A DNA stretch of 64,000 nucleotides from Erythrobacter mangrovi (GTDB lineage: Bacteria > Pseudomonadota > Alphaproteobacteria > Sphingomonadales > Sphingomonadaceae): NCBI RefSeq assembly GCF_013260645.1, contig NZ_CP053921.1, positions 372,001 to 436,000 of the forward strand. Direction: 5' to 3'. Under the pieces are notes generated by a model. It made no database searches and had not been told where the DNA came from. It saw only the letters and a list, made by a program, of their open reading frames with translations. The translations under genes and the position numbers were made by a program. Shown here piece after piece: positions 1-8,811 of this stretch (its first letter is position 1; each line of letters begins with the position of its first letter).

Positions 1-4
1 AAAG

Positions 5-547
5 CTACCAACGCAGCCCGAAGTCACGTCGACGAAGCTTCGCCATTCTGCCGTCTGGATGATGGAACACGAGGCCCTCATGCTCCGGGTGCGCAACAAG
101 CCAATCCTTCAGAGCATCGAAATTGCGCTCCACTTTTACAGGGTGACTACCATGGGGCAGCAATACGTGTCTCTCAAACTCATAGCGCCCTCCTTGAATC
201 TTCGGGCCTAAGAGTTCGTATGTGCCGTCCGGTTCATTGCCAGTGAAGGCTTCCAGATGATATTGGCTTCCTGGGTCGTCCTCCCGCACAGGGACCCAAC
301 CGGGGAAATGGCCCGTAACTGGATCAGGTGCGTCAGCAGCCGCGATGAAGCCGTGAGGCTTTGATCGACCCAGTTTCAAGTTATAGCGCTGGTACAATTT
401 GCCGCCTCTGACCAGACAGGCCGTACCATCGAACTTGATTGTAGCTACACCTTCGCCAGCGAGCACCCACTTTTCGCGGCACTCGCGCGTAATGGCATGG
501 GGTCGCGAGGTGCGATCCATGACGAAAACAGTCGGAATCTTCTTCAT
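5..547 (-). CDS. RNA ligase-like nucleotidyltransferase (Rnl1 / DUF5565-like)
   Basis: 180 aa. The protein carries the signature of covalent nucleotidyltransferases (RNA/DNA ligases, capping enzymes): motif I KFDG at residues 38-41, where K38 would take AMP, a motif IV-like EGLVFH at 157-162, and a basic motif V region with K170 followed by LRRRDFG. That matches small stand-alone RNA ligases of the DUF5565 type as I know them. No extra nucleic-acid-binding domain is present, so it is a minimal ligase core. The ATG has a good GGGAG Shine-Dalgarno site 6 nt upstream. It lies 109 bp downstream of a HerA-type ATPase on the same strand. Codon choice looks less GC-biased than in its neighbours, which may indicate transfer. 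Substrate and role (RNA repair, tRNA or other) cannot be read from the sequence. Confidence 0.7.
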   Translation of the reverse strand: MKKIPTVFVMDRTSRPHAITRECREKWVLAGEGVATIKFDGTACLVRGGKLYQRYNLKLGRSKPHGFIAAADAPDPVTGHFPGWVPVREDDPGSQYHLEAFTGNEPDGTYELLGPKIQGGRYEFERHVLLPHGSHPVKVERNFDALKDWLVAHPEHEGLVFHHPDGRMAKLRRRDFGLRW

Positions 548-656
548 TTGGCTCCCTTTCCACGAGAATTCGAATCCAACTCGGGGAAACCAAACAAAGC
601 GCCGTAGCGCAGGCGTTCTGTTCTCACAGCACGAAGAAAAGTCAATCGGTTAGCAT

Positions 657-2627
657 TTACCCTTGCGAGCGCCAGCGCTGGACGGTGCGGTTGACGATGT
701 CTTCCTCGCCGCCGGTCCGGTTCCACAAATCAACAAAGCTCGGGTCTTCCGATGCCGGGCGCTTGGCCTCTTCGAGATTGTCGAAGCTGACGCGAATGGG
801 GATGGCGACACCCTCACCGCAGATGATGCACTCGCGATTGCGCAGCGCCGGGATGCTGTCGAGGAAACCGCGCGCACCTTCTGGCATGGCGGCCTTCACG
901 AAGGCCTGGTCACGATCGTTGTTGAGGCGCATCGAGATGATCGTACCGCACTGTGACAGCACGCCTTCGGCAAGGTCAGACGGGCGCTGCGTGATCAGGC
1001 CAAGCGAGATCCCGTACTTACGACCTTCCTTGGCGATACGGCTGAGGATCTTGCCCACCGAGTTGCCGTCGGCATTCTTCTCGCTGGGAACGTAACGGTG
1101 TGCCTCTTCGCAGACCAGCAGGATCGGGTTTGTACGTTCCTCGCGGCCCCAGATCGCGAAGTCGAAGACCAGGCGGCTGAGCACGGCCACCACCGTCGCG
1201 GTGATGTCCGACGGCACGCCAGACACGTCGATGATCGAAATCGGCTTGCCGTTGGAGGGCATGCGGAAGACCTTGCCGATGAAGTCGGTCATCGTGTCCG
1301 CCACCAGCATGCCGGAGAACATGAACTGGTAGCGCGGATCGCCCTTCAACTCGTCGAGCTTGTTCTTGATCCGCATGTAGGGCGCCGAACTGGTCGCCTT
1401 GTCGAGCTTGCCCATCTGGTTCTGGATCTCGTTCGAGAGGTCCGAAAGCAGGTAAGGAATCGGGCTGTCGACGGTGATCTTGCCCATGGTCTCGGCCAAT
1501 CGGCTCTTGGTGCGCGAGGCGAGCAGGCACTTGGCAAGGATATCGGCGTCGACCTGACGTTCGTTGCCGTGACTGGTCAGCAGCACTTCGCAGTGCTCCT
1601 CGAAGTTCATGATCCAGTACGGCATCTGCAGGTTCGAGACGTCGAGGATCACGCCCGTCTGGCGGAAGGCTGCGGAATATTCACCGTGCGGGTCGATCAT
1701 CACGATGTGACCTTCAGGCGCGGCCTGGCAGATGCGGTGCAGGATCAGCGCGGCACTGGTCGACTTGCCGGTACCAGTCGAGCCGAGCAGCGCGAAGTGC
1801 TTGCCCAGCATGGCATCGATGTAGATACCGGCGCGAATGTCCTTGGTCGGGTAGACCTTGCCGATTGTGACGGCACTGCGACCGTCGCTGGCGTAGACCT
1901 GCTTGAGGTCGGGGGTCGACGCAGGGAAGACCAGCGCGCCCGGAACCGGATAGCGGGTCACACCGCGGCGAAAACCATGCAGTCGGCCCGTGAGCTTCTC
2001 CTCGACCCCTTCGCCGAGGAAGTCGATGTTGGCGAGGATGCTGCCGGCCTTGCGATCCTGCTTTTGGTTGCGCACGCTGGCGAGCAGCCAGCTGTTGCCG
2101 ACGCGAATCTTGATCTGGCTGCCGACCTGCCCTGCCATTGCTACGGAGGGGTCTTCATCCTCCGAGCATTCGGAAAGTCGCTGAAGGTCGATCGCGATCA
2201 TCGAGCCCGAGCCCGCGATCTCGAGTACCACGCCAATCGGCTGTGAGGCGTTTTCGCTGGCCGGCGCGTCCTGGGCCGGCCCATTCGCTTCTTCCTCTTC
2301 CACCGGCTCGACAACTTCGGGCTCGGGGCGCGGCGGTGCCTGGCCCAGCACCGGTTCAGGCGTGATTTCGGCGGGCGCTTCGGGCGAGACCTCTGGGGTC
2401 GGTTCCGGCTGTGCAGCTACGGGTGCTGGTGCATACTCAGCTGCAGGTGCGGGATCGGGTTGCGGCTGGTGCACATATCCCGAGCGCGAGACCGCAGGTT
2501 GGCTCACCGTCTGTTCGCTCCGGCGGATGCGGTCGCGCAGAGAATTTCCGCGCGGTTGCGGAGGCTCTGCCCCATCTTCCTTGGACGGATCGAAAGTACG
2601 AAAGTTGGGATTACCCATGTCGGTCAT
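657..2627 (-). CDS. HerA-type (DUF87) hexameric ATPase/helicase
   Basis: 656 aa. The first ~130 residues are a Pro/Glu/Ala-rich, probably disordered extension. A beta-rich HAS-barrel-like region (about 131-260) precedes a RecA-fold core with Walker A GSTGTGKST at 282-290 and Walker B ILLVCEEAH at 502-510. This arrangement is that of HerA/FtsK-family DNA-pumping ATPases. Archaeal HerA works with the nuclease NurA in end resection; no NurA-like gene is visible here. The ATG at 2627 is used, but an in-frame ATG three codons on (MGNPNF) is equally possible and neither has a strong Shine-Dalgarno site. The next gene on the strand is the RNA ligase-like ORF. Its cellular function is inferred only from the family. 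Confidence 0.85.
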   Translation of the reverse strand: MTDMGNPNFRTFDPSKEDGAEPPQPRGNSLRDRIRRSEQTVSQPAVSRSGYVHQPQPDPAPAAEYAPAPVAAQPEPTPEVSPEAPAEITPEPVLGQAPPRPEPEVVEPVEEEEANGPAQDAPASENASQPIGVVLEIAGSGSMIAIDLQRLSECSEDEDPSVAMAGQVGSQIKIRVGNSWLLASVRNQKQDRKAGSILANIDFLGEGVEEKLTGRLHGFRRGVTRYPVPGALVFPASTPDLKQVYASDGRSAVTIGKVYPTKDIRAGIYIDAMLGKHFALLGSTGTGKSTSAALILHRICQAAPEGHIVMIDPHGEYSAAFRQTGVILDVSNLQMPYWIMNFEEHCEVLLTSHGNERQVDADILAKCLLASRTKSRLAETMGKITVDSPIPYLLSDLSNEIQNQMGKLDKATSSAPYMRIKNKLDELKGDPRYQFMFSGMLVADTMTDFIGKVFRMPSNGKPISIIDVSGVPSDITATVVAVLSRLVFDFAIWGREERTNPILLVCEEAHRYVPSEKNADGNSVGKILSRIAKEGRKYGISLGLITQRPSDLAEGVLSQCGTIISMRLNNDRDQAFVKAAMPEGARGFLDSIPALRNRECIICGEGVAIPIRVSFDNLEEAKRPASEDPSFVDLWNRTGGEEDIVNRTVQRWRSQG

Positions 2628-2728
2628 TGGTTCGGCTCGGCCCCTTGTTGCGCACCGTGCGCAGACGCGGTCCTTACTGCCCCAAGAAGGGTTAAAATCC
2701 CGTCAATGTTAAGGGGTTGGCCATGCCA

Positions 2729-3481
2729 TCAAATCATGGCGAACAGGCGCCCGGCCGCCCAGCCCATCCCAACGGAAAGGAATACCGCAAACAGCCCGTA
2801 AATCAGCGACCATTCCTGAGAATAATCTGCGATCAACCGTTCGAAACCGACCTTCTTCACTTCGACTTCGGCAAGGGCTGACGCGATGACACGACCGCGG
2901 CTTATCGCAAAGGTTTCCGCCGTATAGGTGCCGGTCGTGACACTGGACGGCAACGAAATGCGCGCTTGGTAGAGCACCTGTTCACTGACCTGGACGCCAC
3001 CAAAATCTTGCTTGTAAAGCTGCTGACGAGTTTTGAGGTCAACCAAACCCGCGGCAAACCGGGCCTGTTCCACCGGGTCGATCACGCCACTGGGGCTGAG
3101 CTGGATATAGTCGGTGCCGAACTCGTAGATCGCAGCCGTCTTATCATCGACAATATCGGATACGGGCCGCGACGAAGCCATCGCGAAGAACGAGGGGACG
3201 GATCGGAAATCGCTGCTGGCGGCATTGACCCAAACCCCGGCAAACCGCTCCTTCTCGCGCAGCCGGACAGGCTCAGAAGGCCCTTTGAGAACCACCACGA
3301 TATCGTACTGGTTCCCCGCTGCGCGGCCACCTGGATCTAGGATTGCGCCGAACAACAGCAGTTCGGTCCCGGTGAATCCCTGCCGCACATGGATCTCGTG
3401 CTGGCTGACTTCCGGCACGAGGATAGGGTCGCGCTGCCCCATCAGCAGCACCGCAAAGAGGATGAGCATTGCCGCCCTCAT
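2729..3481 (-). CDS. TIGR02186-family periplasmic/membrane protein paired with sulfite exporter
   Basis: 250 aa. It has an N-terminal signal sequence (MRAAMLILFAVLLM), a long extracytoplasmic beta-rich region and one C-terminal membrane segment (about 228-248), giving a tail-anchored periplasmic topology. The opening motif after the signal (HEIHVRQGFTGTELLLFG) and overall plan match the TIGR02186 family, which is typically found beside TauE/SafE transporters. Its ATG overlaps the stop of the upstream transporter by 4 nt (ATGA), so the two are very likely translated together. The function is unknown; an accessory role in anion export is an inference from context. Confidence 0.8.
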   Translation of the reverse strand: MRAAMLILFAVLLMGQRDPILVPEVSQHEIHVRQGFTGTELLLFGAILDPGGRAAGNQYDIVVVLKGPSEPVRLREKERFAGVWVNAASSDFRSVPSFFAMASSRPVSDIVDDKTAAIYEFGTDYIQLSPSGVIDPVEQARFAAGLVDLKTRQQLYKQDFGGVQVSEQVLYQARISLPSSVTTGTYTAETFAISRGRVIASALAEVEVKKVGFERLIADYSQEWSLIYGLFAVFLSVGMGWAAGRLFAMI

Positions 3482-4386
3482 AGCGGGTACAGCGTGTAGA
3501 TTTCCTCAGGCTGGTAGAACAGACCGAGGAACATGCGGAAGGCGACCAGAAGGACGATGGTGGCGAGGATCAGGCGTAGCACTTCCGGCTTGACCTTGAT
3601 CGCGATCTGCGAACCCAGCTGTGCGCCCGAGACCGAGCCGATGAGCAGCAGGAAGACAAGGACGATATCCACCGCCTTGGTCGTCAGCGAGTGCATCATC
3701 GTCGTCGCCATGGTTACGAAGAGGATGTTGAACAGGCTGGTGCCAACGACGACGCTGGCGCTCATACCAAGTATATAGAGCATGGCGGGAACAAGGATGA
3801 AGCCACCGCCCACACCCATTAGCATGGTCAGGATGCCGACGCAGATCCCAACGATCAGAGGGGCCAATGGCGAAATGTAGAGGCCCGAGCGGTAAAACCG
3901 CCACCGCATGGGCAAACTGGCAACCAGCGGGTGGTGGCGCCGCCGCGGCGCCTGGGTGGCGGCGGCTTGACCACGCAGGCCGCGAACCGATTCACTCGCC
4001 ATCAACAAGCCAACAGCGCCCAATAGGACGACGTAGAGTGCGTTGATCACCACATCGATCTGGCCGATGGATCGAAAGAACTGGAACAGCAGTGCGCCAA
4101 TGCCCGAGCCGATGACGCCGCCCCCCACAAGCACCCCGCCCATGCGGTAGTCGACACCCTTGCGGTGGCTATGGGCGATCACGCCGGTCACGCTGGCGCC
4201 GGTCACCTGGGTGGAAGCGGAAGCGGCTGCGACGGTCGGCGGGACTCCATAGAAGATCAGCAAGGGCGTTGTCAGGAAACCGCCGCCAACTCCGAAAAGA
4301 CCGGACAGGAACCCGGTCAGCCCGCCCAGCGCGACGATCCACAGTCCGTTGACTGACAGGTTCGCGATGGGAAGGTAGACGTCCAT
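3478..4386 (-). CDS. Sulfite exporter TauE/SafE (TSUP) family permease
   Basis: 302 aa integral membrane protein with about eight hydrophobic segments. Two glycine-rich repeats typical of TSUP permeases are visible: GFLSGLFGVGGGFLTTPLL near the N-terminus and GILTMLMGVGGGFILVPAML near residue 190. The duplicated 'GVGGG' loops are the family hallmark. The family moves sulfite, sulfonates or related organosulfur anions across the inner membrane. It overlaps the downstream TIGR02186 gene by 4 nt and follows the NfrA-like gene by 46 bp, suggesting a single transcript. The substrate cannot be assigned from sequence. Confidence 0.88.
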   Translation of the reverse strand: MDVYLPIANLSVNGLWIVALGGLTGFLSGLFGVGGGFLTTPLLIFYGVPPTVAAASASTQVTGASVTGVIAHSHRKGVDYRMGGVLVGGGVIGSGIGALLFQFFRSIGQIDVVINALYVVLLGAVGLLMASESVRGLRGQAAATQAPRRRHHPLVASLPMRWRFYRSGLYISPLAPLIVGICVGILTMLMGVGGGFILVPAMLYILGMSASVVVGTSLFNILFVTMATTMMHSLTTKAVDIVLVFLLLIGSVSGAQLGSQIAIKVKPEVLRLILATIVLLVAFRMFLGLFYQPEEIYTLYPL

Positions 4387-4432
4387 GGGATCGCCCTATC
4401 GCAGCACTTGCCCGGATAAAAGCTGAACCGTG

Positions 4433-5557
4433 TCAGAAGCCGGTTGAAAGCGTAATCGCCACGCCCGTATCCGGCCTGGCGTTACCGGCCACACGGATGC
4501 GATAGTCGGCCGCAATGCGTGCGGGCACGTGGCCAAGCCTGAAAGCCACCTGAAGGCTGGGCCCGAAGTCGAGCCGTTCCGAGCCACGCTGTGCACCGCC
4601 CCAAACCCCGAACCCTGCGCCAAGCGACGCCGTCTCGCCCCGCACAACGGAGTGCACAGCAGTCACTCGCCCGTCGACAAAGCCTGTGGCGAAGTCGCCA
4701 GCAACGTATCCCGCTTGGACATACCCTTCCCCTTCAAATCCCAAACCTAGGGGAACGTCCGACAAGCCGGAGCTCACGAACGTTGCCGGGCGCAATTCTA
4801 CGGCACCGCCGCTGTCGACCGCCCTGACTTCGGCGTGGGCATAGGCTGGCACGTTTGCGAATGGGCGAACCCGGATTCCGACCGCCCCCTCGCTCTCGCC
4901 GTTCGTCACCAGGGCCTTGCTGGTCCGGACATAGGCAGCAGGCTCAAGCCGGGTCGCCGGGGCGAGACGATAGCTCAGTACCGCCCCTGCCTGACTTGCT
5001 CCATAGCTTGCCGGACGATCTCCAGACGTGCCCAGGGTCTCGCTATCACGGCGAAGTACCAGCCAAGCATCAATCCGCCAGCGCTTCGCACCGGCCTGAC
5101 GCGCCGGGCCGGCAAGTTGCACGCGGATCGCAGGATCTGGCCCGACCGTGCCGGGCGAATCGGCAAATGTCTTCGGCGCTGGCAACATGGCAATGCCCGG
5201 TTCCCCCAATATGTGAGAACCGAACGGTTGGCGGGCTTCTTCCTTCGGGGAATGGGGTGGCGGTTCGAGGGTGGGTATGTGCGTGGCACGCGGGTCCGAT
5301 TCCCACTGCCGGACATCGCGTCGACTGGGTCGCAGGCCCGCAGGGGAAGAGAGCCGCACCGACACCTGGCCAAGCTTCGTTTCCGCCGTACGAATGGGAA
5401 GAGACGCATCTTTAGCGGTGCCGGATACGTCTAGCGGATTAGCCGATGCCGGCTGTGGCGGCTCCCACACCAGGACCCGCAGCACTGCCCAACCGACGAA
5501 CAGCGAACCGAGGAAGATGATCGGTTGGCCGCGGCGTCGATGGGTTTCGTGCACCAT
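4433..5557 (-). CDS. NfrA-C-terminal-like envelope protein, partner of the upstream glycosyltransferase
   Basis: 374 aa from the ATG that overlaps the upstream glycosyltransferase stop by 4 nt (ATGA); the open frame extends further but that part is shadow of the glycosyltransferase. After a short basic N-terminus there is one membrane segment (IIFLGSLFVGWAVLRVLVW, about 13-31), then a long low-complexity linker, then about 190 residues of alternating beta strands ending in aromatic 'TLSTGF'. The terminal Phe and strand pattern suggest an outer-membrane barrel-like domain, resembling the C-terminal domain of the phage N4 adsorption protein NfrA. Immediate coupling to an NfrB-like gene supports that reading. 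It lacks the large TPR-rich N-terminal part of E. coli NfrA. Assignment is by inference. Confidence 0.55.
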   Translation of the reverse strand: MVHETHRRRGQPIIFLGSLFVGWAVLRVLVWEPPQPASANPLDVSGTAKDASLPIRTAETKLGQVSVRLSSPAGLRPSRRDVRQWESDPRATHIPTLEPPPHSPKEEARQPFGSHILGEPGIAMLPAPKTFADSPGTVGPDPAIRVQLAGPARQAGAKRWRIDAWLVLRRDSETLGTSGDRPASYGASQAGAVLSYRLAPATRLEPAAYVRTSKALVTNGESEGAVGIRVRPFANVPAYAHAEVRAVDSGGAVELRPATFVSSGLSDVPLGLGFEGEGYVQAGYVAGDFATGFVDGRVTAVHSVVRGETASLGAGFGVWGGAQRGSERLDFGPSLQVAFRLGHVPARIAADYRIRVAGNARPDTGVAITLSTGF

Positions 5558-6948
5558 CAGCCGGCCATCTGCCCCAATGACGGGTTCATTGCCGGGTGGT
5601 CCCGGTGCTCGGTCTTGTCCCATACGATCGGCGCGCCGCGCAGCGTGCCGATATAGGCCAGCAGTGCGCGGCGCCCTGCCATGATGGCGATGACATTGGA
5701 CACCATGAGGCGTGGGATTGCCATGAAGCCGACCCGCCAACCGTACTCGCGCGCCGTGAATGCGACACGAGATCCTAGGCGCCACGCCACGCCGAACAGA
5801 TTGACGAGCAGAAGCGCCTTGAGCAGCGAACTCAGCGGCAAAGGCTTGGCAAGCCCAAGTCCGACCACAAGTGTTGCAAGCGCGCTGACTACTATCAGCG
5901 CATAGGCCAGCGTCAGCAGTATCGCGCCGAACGGGCCACGTCTGTCCCGCAGCTGCATCCAGAGATTCACCGGCGAGCCACTCCAGCCCAGCCTGTCCCA
6001 GCCCTGCAAGGCGATTCCGTGCATCCAGCGCGTCTTCTGGCGGACGGCTATGTTTAGTTCGGCAGGGAAATAGGCACGGGTGGCGATGAGCCGCCCTTCC
6101 TGCGTCCGGCAGCGCAGGAAGCGGCCGCGCCCTCCACGCTCGGCGATGCGCAGGCCGAGTTCGTAGTCCTCGGTCAGTGAATGGCGGGCGAAAGGCTCAT
6201 CCCCGAATTGCGCCAGTATTTCCCGTGAGATGGCGCAGCCGACGCCTGCCCCCGGTATTGCCGCCCCCAAAGCGTCCCGCACTACCAAGGTCTTGCCGTG
6301 GGCTTCGGCAAACTCATCCGAATAATGCGTGCCGATGAACTGCGACCCGATCTGCGGGAGTGCGAGGACCGGCAGCTGCACGAAGTCGGCATGCGACAGA
6401 CCCATATCCAACAGCCCTAGTGCGGCCGGGTCGACCATGTCTTCGGCGTCGTGGAGAACGACCATGCGCACCTGCTCGCCTATGCGAGTTTCGTCTGTGC
6501 ACAGGGCCGAGTAGAGACGATTGAGGCAATCGGCCTTGCTCGTTGGTCCGTCTGCCCCGTGGATGACCAGACGCACCCTGGTGTCGCTTCGCGCAGCGGC
6601 GATCACGGAGGCGATAGTCGAGGGATCGTTTCGATAACAGCCGACGTAGATCCGCAGGCCTGTCTGTGACCAATTGGCGAGCATGTGGCAGATGGTCGGG
6701 CCGATCACTGCCGATTCCTGCCAAGCCGGAATGAACACCGCAGCGCGTCCAGAGAGGTGGCGTCGTGACAGCTCGACGCCATTCACCACTGGCGTCTTGA
6801 ACCGCCGTTTCAGGCGTAGGCCAAGATACGCCAGATCGATGGCAAGTTCATCGATGAGTCCCACCGCAAAGAACGCGGCTGTGAACAGCAGCAATTCATG
6901 CTGTGCGACCAAAAACCATTCTAGAACAGTGAATTGATCCAGACCCAA
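5557..6948 (-). CDS. NfrB-like membrane glycosyltransferase (GT2)
   Basis: 463 aa, TTG start preceded by a GGGGTC element. An N-terminal membrane segment (about 10-40) leads into a GT2 domain opening with FIPAWQES (about 73-80). It contains an acidic DAED catalytic motif, a TEDYELGLR element, and the processive-synthase signature QKTRW (Q-x-x-R-W). C-terminal hydrophobic segments follow. This is the architecture of NfrB, the inner-membrane enzyme that in E. coli makes the glycan used as phage N4 receptor. Here the protein ends after the membrane part, without the C-terminal extension of E. coli NfrB. The ATGA overlap with the NfrA-like gene indicates a two-gene synthesis/export unit. Confidence 0.75.
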   Translation of the reverse strand: MGLDQFTVLEWFLVAQHELLLFTAAFFAVGLIDELAIDLAYLGLRLKRRFKTPVVNGVELSRRHLSGRAAVFIPAWQESAVIGPTICHMLANWSQTGLRIYVGCYRNDPSTIASVIAAARSDTRVRLVIHGADGPTSKADCLNRLYSALCTDETRIGEQVRMVVLHDAEDMVDPAALGLLDMGLSHADFVQLPVLALPQIGSQFIGTHYSDEFAEAHGKTLVVRDALGAAIPGAGVGCAISREILAQFGDEPFARHSLTEDYELGLRIAERGGRGRFLRCRTQEGRLIATRAYFPAELNIAVRQKTRWMHGIALQGWDRLGWSGSPVNLWMQLRDRRGPFGAILLTLAYALIVVSALATLVVGLGLAKPLPLSSLLKALLLVNLFGVAWRLGSRVAFTAREYGWRVGFMAIPRLMVSNVIAIMAGRRALLAYIGTLRGAPIVWDKTEHRDHPAMNPSLGQMAG

Positions 6949-7066
6949 GCGCGACCCCGTTTTTCATAACTTGTAACGACGCGACAGGTTGATGGCAACT
7001 CTCAATAAACAACGACGGGCTTCGACCTTGCAACTGGCGACGGAATACGGAAGAGAGCGCCCCGAT

Positions 7067-8278
7067 ATGAATGACCGCCCAACCCCACTCCGCGTTGTAT
7101 TTGCCCCCGTCCGCGCATTGTTCGACAGCGACGCTTCAGCGGGTATTCTGCTGATCGTCGTGGCCGCGGCCGCGATGCTTGCGGCTAACTCACCCCTGCA
7201 TACGGAATATCACGCGCTATTCCATGATGCGCTGTTCTCTGCAGCGATCTTCAAGCTCAACACATTGCATCTCTGGATAAACGACGGGTTGATGGCGATC
7301 TTCTTCTTCGTCGTCGGGCTGGAAGTGAAGCGCGAATGGATCGAAGGCCAGCTTTCGTCCCCGTCGCAGCGCCGTCTCCCAGTGCTCGCCGCCGCCGCCG
7401 GCATGGCGATCCCGGCGCTCATCTACGTCTCGATCGTTGGCCTCGGCAATCCGCTGACCGGTGGTTGGGCGATCCCCGCGGCTACCGATATCGCTTTCGC
7501 CATGGGTGTGCTGGGCCTGCTCGGCAATCGGGTTCCCGCGTCGCTACGCCTGTTCCTGCTGACCGTCGCGATCGTCGATGACATCGGGGCGGTGCTGGTC
7601 ATCGCCGTGTTTTACACCTCTGGTCTCAAGCTCGGTTATCTCGTGGCTGCGGCCGTCGTGGTTGGCCTGATGTATGCGCTCAACCGCGCGAAGGTTTCGC
7701 GCTTCGAGCCCTTCATCCTCCTCGCCCTGGTGCTCTGGTTCCTCGTGCTCAATTCGGGGGTTCACGCGACCATCGCAGGTGTCGTGGCTGCACTGACCAT
7801 CCCCATGCGCGGCAAGGACGATGATACCATGGTCGAACGCATGGAACACTCGCTCGCGCCGTGGAGCGCATACCTGATCGTCCCAGTTTTCGGCTTCGCC
7901 AATGCCGGGGTCGATTTCAGCACTATGGGGTTGGATGGAATTCTCGCACCCCTGCCGCTCGCGATCGCCGCGGGCCTGTTCCTGGGTAAGCAGGTGGGCA
8001 TTTTCGCGGCGATCTGGGCGGCAGAGAAGCTGCGCTTCGCCCCCCGCCCCGATCAGGCCAACTGGCCGGAGATCTGGGGCGTATCGATCCTGTGCGGCAT
8101 CGGTTTCACCATGTCGCTGTTCATCGGCGAACTGGCATTCCCCGGTTCGCGCGAACTGATCGACGAGGCCAAGATCGGCACCCTGCTGGGTTCGCTGATA
8201 TCGGCCCTGGTGGGCTTCGTGATCCTGCGAATGACCACGATCCACCCGGACGACCCGCGCAACCCCTATCGCCAGTGA
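7067..8278 (+). CDS. nhaA: Na+/H+ antiporter NhaA
   Basis: 403 aa. The chosen ATG lies downstream of GGAAGAGAG; an in-frame ATG at 6989 exists but would add 26 poorly conserved residues. NhaA exchanges protons for Na+ or Li+ across the inner membrane. The functional elements are visible: the ATDIAFAMG motif (equivalent of D133 in E. coli) and VDDIGAVLVI with the paired aspartates (D163/D164) that bind the cation. About twelve hydrophobic segments span the protein. It is convergent with the glyoxalase gene, 8 bp apart, and divergent from the glycosyltransferase. Confidence 0.95.
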   Translation: MNDRPTPLRVVFAPVRALFDSDASAGILLIVVAAAAMLAANSPLHTEYHALFHDALFSAAIFKLNTLHLWINDGLMAIFFFVVGLEVKREWIEGQLSSPSQRRLPVLAAAAGMAIPALIYVSIVGLGNPLTGGWAIPAATDIAFAMGVLGLLGNRVPASLRLFLLTVAIVDDIGAVLVIAVFYTSGLKLGYLVAAAVVVGLMYALNRAKVSRFEPFILLALVLWFLVLNSGVHATIAGVVAALTIPMRGKDDDTMVERMEHSLAPWSAYLIVPVFGFANAGVDFSTMGLDGILAPLPLAIAAGLFLGKQVGIFAAIWAAEKLRFAPRPDQANWPEIWGVSILCGIGFTMSLFIGELAFPGSRELIDEAKIGTLLGSLISALVGFVILRMTTIHPDDPRNPYRQ

Positions 8279-8286
8279 GAGAGTAG

Positions 8287-8733
8287 CTACCAGCTGCCAG
8301 TATTTTCCATGCTGGCCCAAGGCTCTGCGGGTTCGAGGTAACCTTCCTGCAGCAGTTCTACCGAAATGCCGTCGGGCGATTTGACGAAGGCCATATGCCC
8401 ATCGCGCGGCGGGCGGTGGATGATGTGGCCAGCATCGGCCAAGCGCTGGCAGGTCTCGTAGATATTATCGACGCGGTAGGCGAGATGGCCGAAATTGCGC
8501 CCGCCTGAATACGTCTCCGGCTCGCCCTCTTCGGGCGGCCAGTTATAGGTCAGCTCGACCTCGGCCACGCCCTCTTCGCCCGGCGCGGCAAGGAAGATCA
8601 GCGTGAACCGTCCTTGCTCACTGTCGAAGCGGCGCACTTCCTTGAGCCCGATCAGCTCGAAAAAAGCGACAGTGGCATCCGGGTCCGAAACGCGGATCAT
8701 GCTGTGCAGGTACTTGGTCAAAACTAACTCCAT
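8287..8733 (-). CDS. gloA: Lactoylglutathione lyase (glyoxalase I), VOC family
   Basis: 148 aa, the usual single-domain length. Two beta-alpha-beta-beta-beta modules are recognisable. The four expected metal ligands can be placed: His in KYLHSMIRV, Glu in VAEVELTYNW, His in FGHLAYRV and Glu in ISVELLQ. The enzyme converts the hemithioacetal of methylglyoxal and glutathione to S-lactoylglutathione in the cytoplasm. The C-terminal 15 residues extend slightly beyond the core. It stands alone and is convergent with nhaA. Confidence 0.9.
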   Translation of the reverse strand: MELVLTKYLHSMIRVSDPDATVAFFELIGLKEVRRFDSEQGRFTLIFLAAPGEEGVAEVELTYNWPPEEGEPETYSGGRNFGHLAYRVDNIYETCQRLADAGHIIHRPPRDGHMAFVKSPDGISVELLQEGYLEPAEPWASMENTGSW

Positions 8734-8811
8734 TCGTCGACATTAAAGCACGGTTCATCGTAGCACTCCTATCTACCCCTGCCTGGATCGCAGCAGCGAA
8801 AGGAATCACTC

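Noticed and set aside
1098..2246. 382-aa plus-strand open frame
   Set aside because: Antisense to the HerA ATPase, with no motif; the HerA frame has a complete ATPase signature.
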